A DNA stretch of 64,000 nucleotides from an uncultured Flavobacteriales bacterium. Lineage in GTDB: Bacteria; Bacteroidota; Bacteroidia; Flavobacteriales_F; PHOS-HE28. Each line of letters opens with the position of its first letter. Positions within the stretch are counted from its first letter, which is position 1. Made by a program: the position numbers and the translations under genes. The notes below the pieces were generated by a model. That model did not search any database and was not told where the DNA came from. It saw nothing but the letters and a program-made list of their open reading frames with translations. This document shows positions 63,473 to 64,000 of the stretch, piece by piece. The DNA lies in contig CALMPI010000036.1 in NCBI GenBank assembly GCA_937872175.1, positions 1-64,000 on the forward strand, given 5' to 3'.

Positions 63473-64000
63473 CTAGCGCACGCGCTCGGCGTGGCCAAGG
63501 AGGCGGTCGCAAAAATGCCCAAAATTGACCTCGGCCTTGAAGCCGGCCGCCCAGGCGTCGCGCACCCCGGACCTGAACGCCGCGGTGTGCTGCGGCCCAT
63601 CGACGAAGGCCTCCAGATGCGCCGCGATGCGCACCGCGTCCGGCTCGTGCGGCAGAAGCGTTCCGGTCATGGGACCCACGATCTCCCGCACGCCACCAGC
63701 GTCAGCCGCCAGGAGCGGGATGCCGAAGCTCGCCGCCTCCTGCAGCGCGACGGGCACGCCGCCCTCCGTGCTGCTGAGATGAACGAAGAGGTCCACCGGG
63801 GTGCGGCGGTACCACGCCAGCAGGTCCTGATTGGCGATGTTGCCGGGCAGCTCCGCATGCACATGGGGGGGCAGGGTGGCGATGGCGGCCTCCAACGCGG
63901 CCCGCTCGGGGCCTTCGCCGAAGTGCGTCCACCGCACCGGTCGCCGAACATGCCGCAACGCCTCGATGAGCAGCCCGATCCGCTTGATGGGCACCAGGTG
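63473..64000 (-). CDS. Glycosyltransferase family 4, N-terminus off the window edge
   Basis: The frame is open to the window edge, so only the donor half (about 176 residues) is seen. 'HLVPIKRIGLLIEALRHV' opens it and 'EGGVPVALQEAASFGIPLLA' with 'DAGGVREIV' is the E-x7-E element. It lies 12 bp upstream of the MBOAT gene and is probably in the same operon. Sugar unknown. Confidence 0.85.
   Translation of the reverse strand, partial: HLVPIKRIGLLIEALRHVRRPVRWTHFGEGPERAALEAAIATLPPHVHAELPGNIANQDLLAWYRRTPVDLFVHLSSTEGGVPVALQEAASFGIPLLAADAGGVREIVGPMTGTLLPHEPDAVRIAAHLEAFVDGPQHTAAFRSGVRDAWAAGFKAEVNFGHFCDRLLGHAERVR

Overview
The window comes from a high-GC member of the Bacteroidota, most likely a Flavobacteriales-type lineage. 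The evidence is several proteins with type IX secretion (T9SS) type A C-terminal sorting domains, one gliding-motility-type (type B) C-terminus, a PorG-like outer-membrane protein, FTP-M36 metallopeptidase and PKD/FN3 architectures, and promoter elements of the Bacteroidota kind (TAnnTTTG and close variants) placed directly in front of start codons. No rRNA, tRNA, CRISPR array, IS element or phage was seen.

Region 1 (1-17442, all minus strand) is a block of large secreted proteins: two paralogues of a secreted protein family (one cut by the window edge), two proteins with intact lysyl-oxidase domains, a two-component-propeller protein, a fungalysin-like (M36) peptidase, an NHL-type propeller and an LVIVD/choice-of-anchor-B protein. 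Four of them end in the same ~239-residue C-terminal module, finishing in EQLP, and four show or probably have a classical T9SS tail.

Region 2 (17508-30464) is mostly housekeeping: moxR coupled to an isoprenylcysteine methyltransferase-like gene, an operon of three SurA/parvulin-type periplasmic folding factors, a NarL-type regulator, guaB, a gliding-motility-type fibronectin protein with a nitronate monooxygenase-like gene, and the PorG-like protein on the plus strand.

Region 3 (30514-64000) is a long cell-surface polysaccharide region. It contains asnB, four sugar-nucleotide SDR epimerase/dehydratases or epimerases (including wecB), six glycosyltransferases, an O-antigen polymerase-like protein, two CotH-like proteins, a polysaccharide deacetylase-like protein, an alpha/alpha-toroid protein, a hexapeptide acetyltransferase and two MBOAT + SGNH O-acylation pairs. 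Embedded in it are an ATGA-coupled operon of one T9SS protein plus three tandem paralogues that join a tail-fibre-like segment to a Cys-rich lectin/FGE-like segment (40930-44151), a subclass B1 metallo-beta-lactamase, and an AAA/DUF4143 ATPase.

Start codons were chosen using signal peptides, ATGA/GTGA overlaps and the position of the -7-like promoter boxes. Many genes appear to have extremely short leaders. Functions given for polysaccharide genes are family-level; substrates cannot be read from the sequence.
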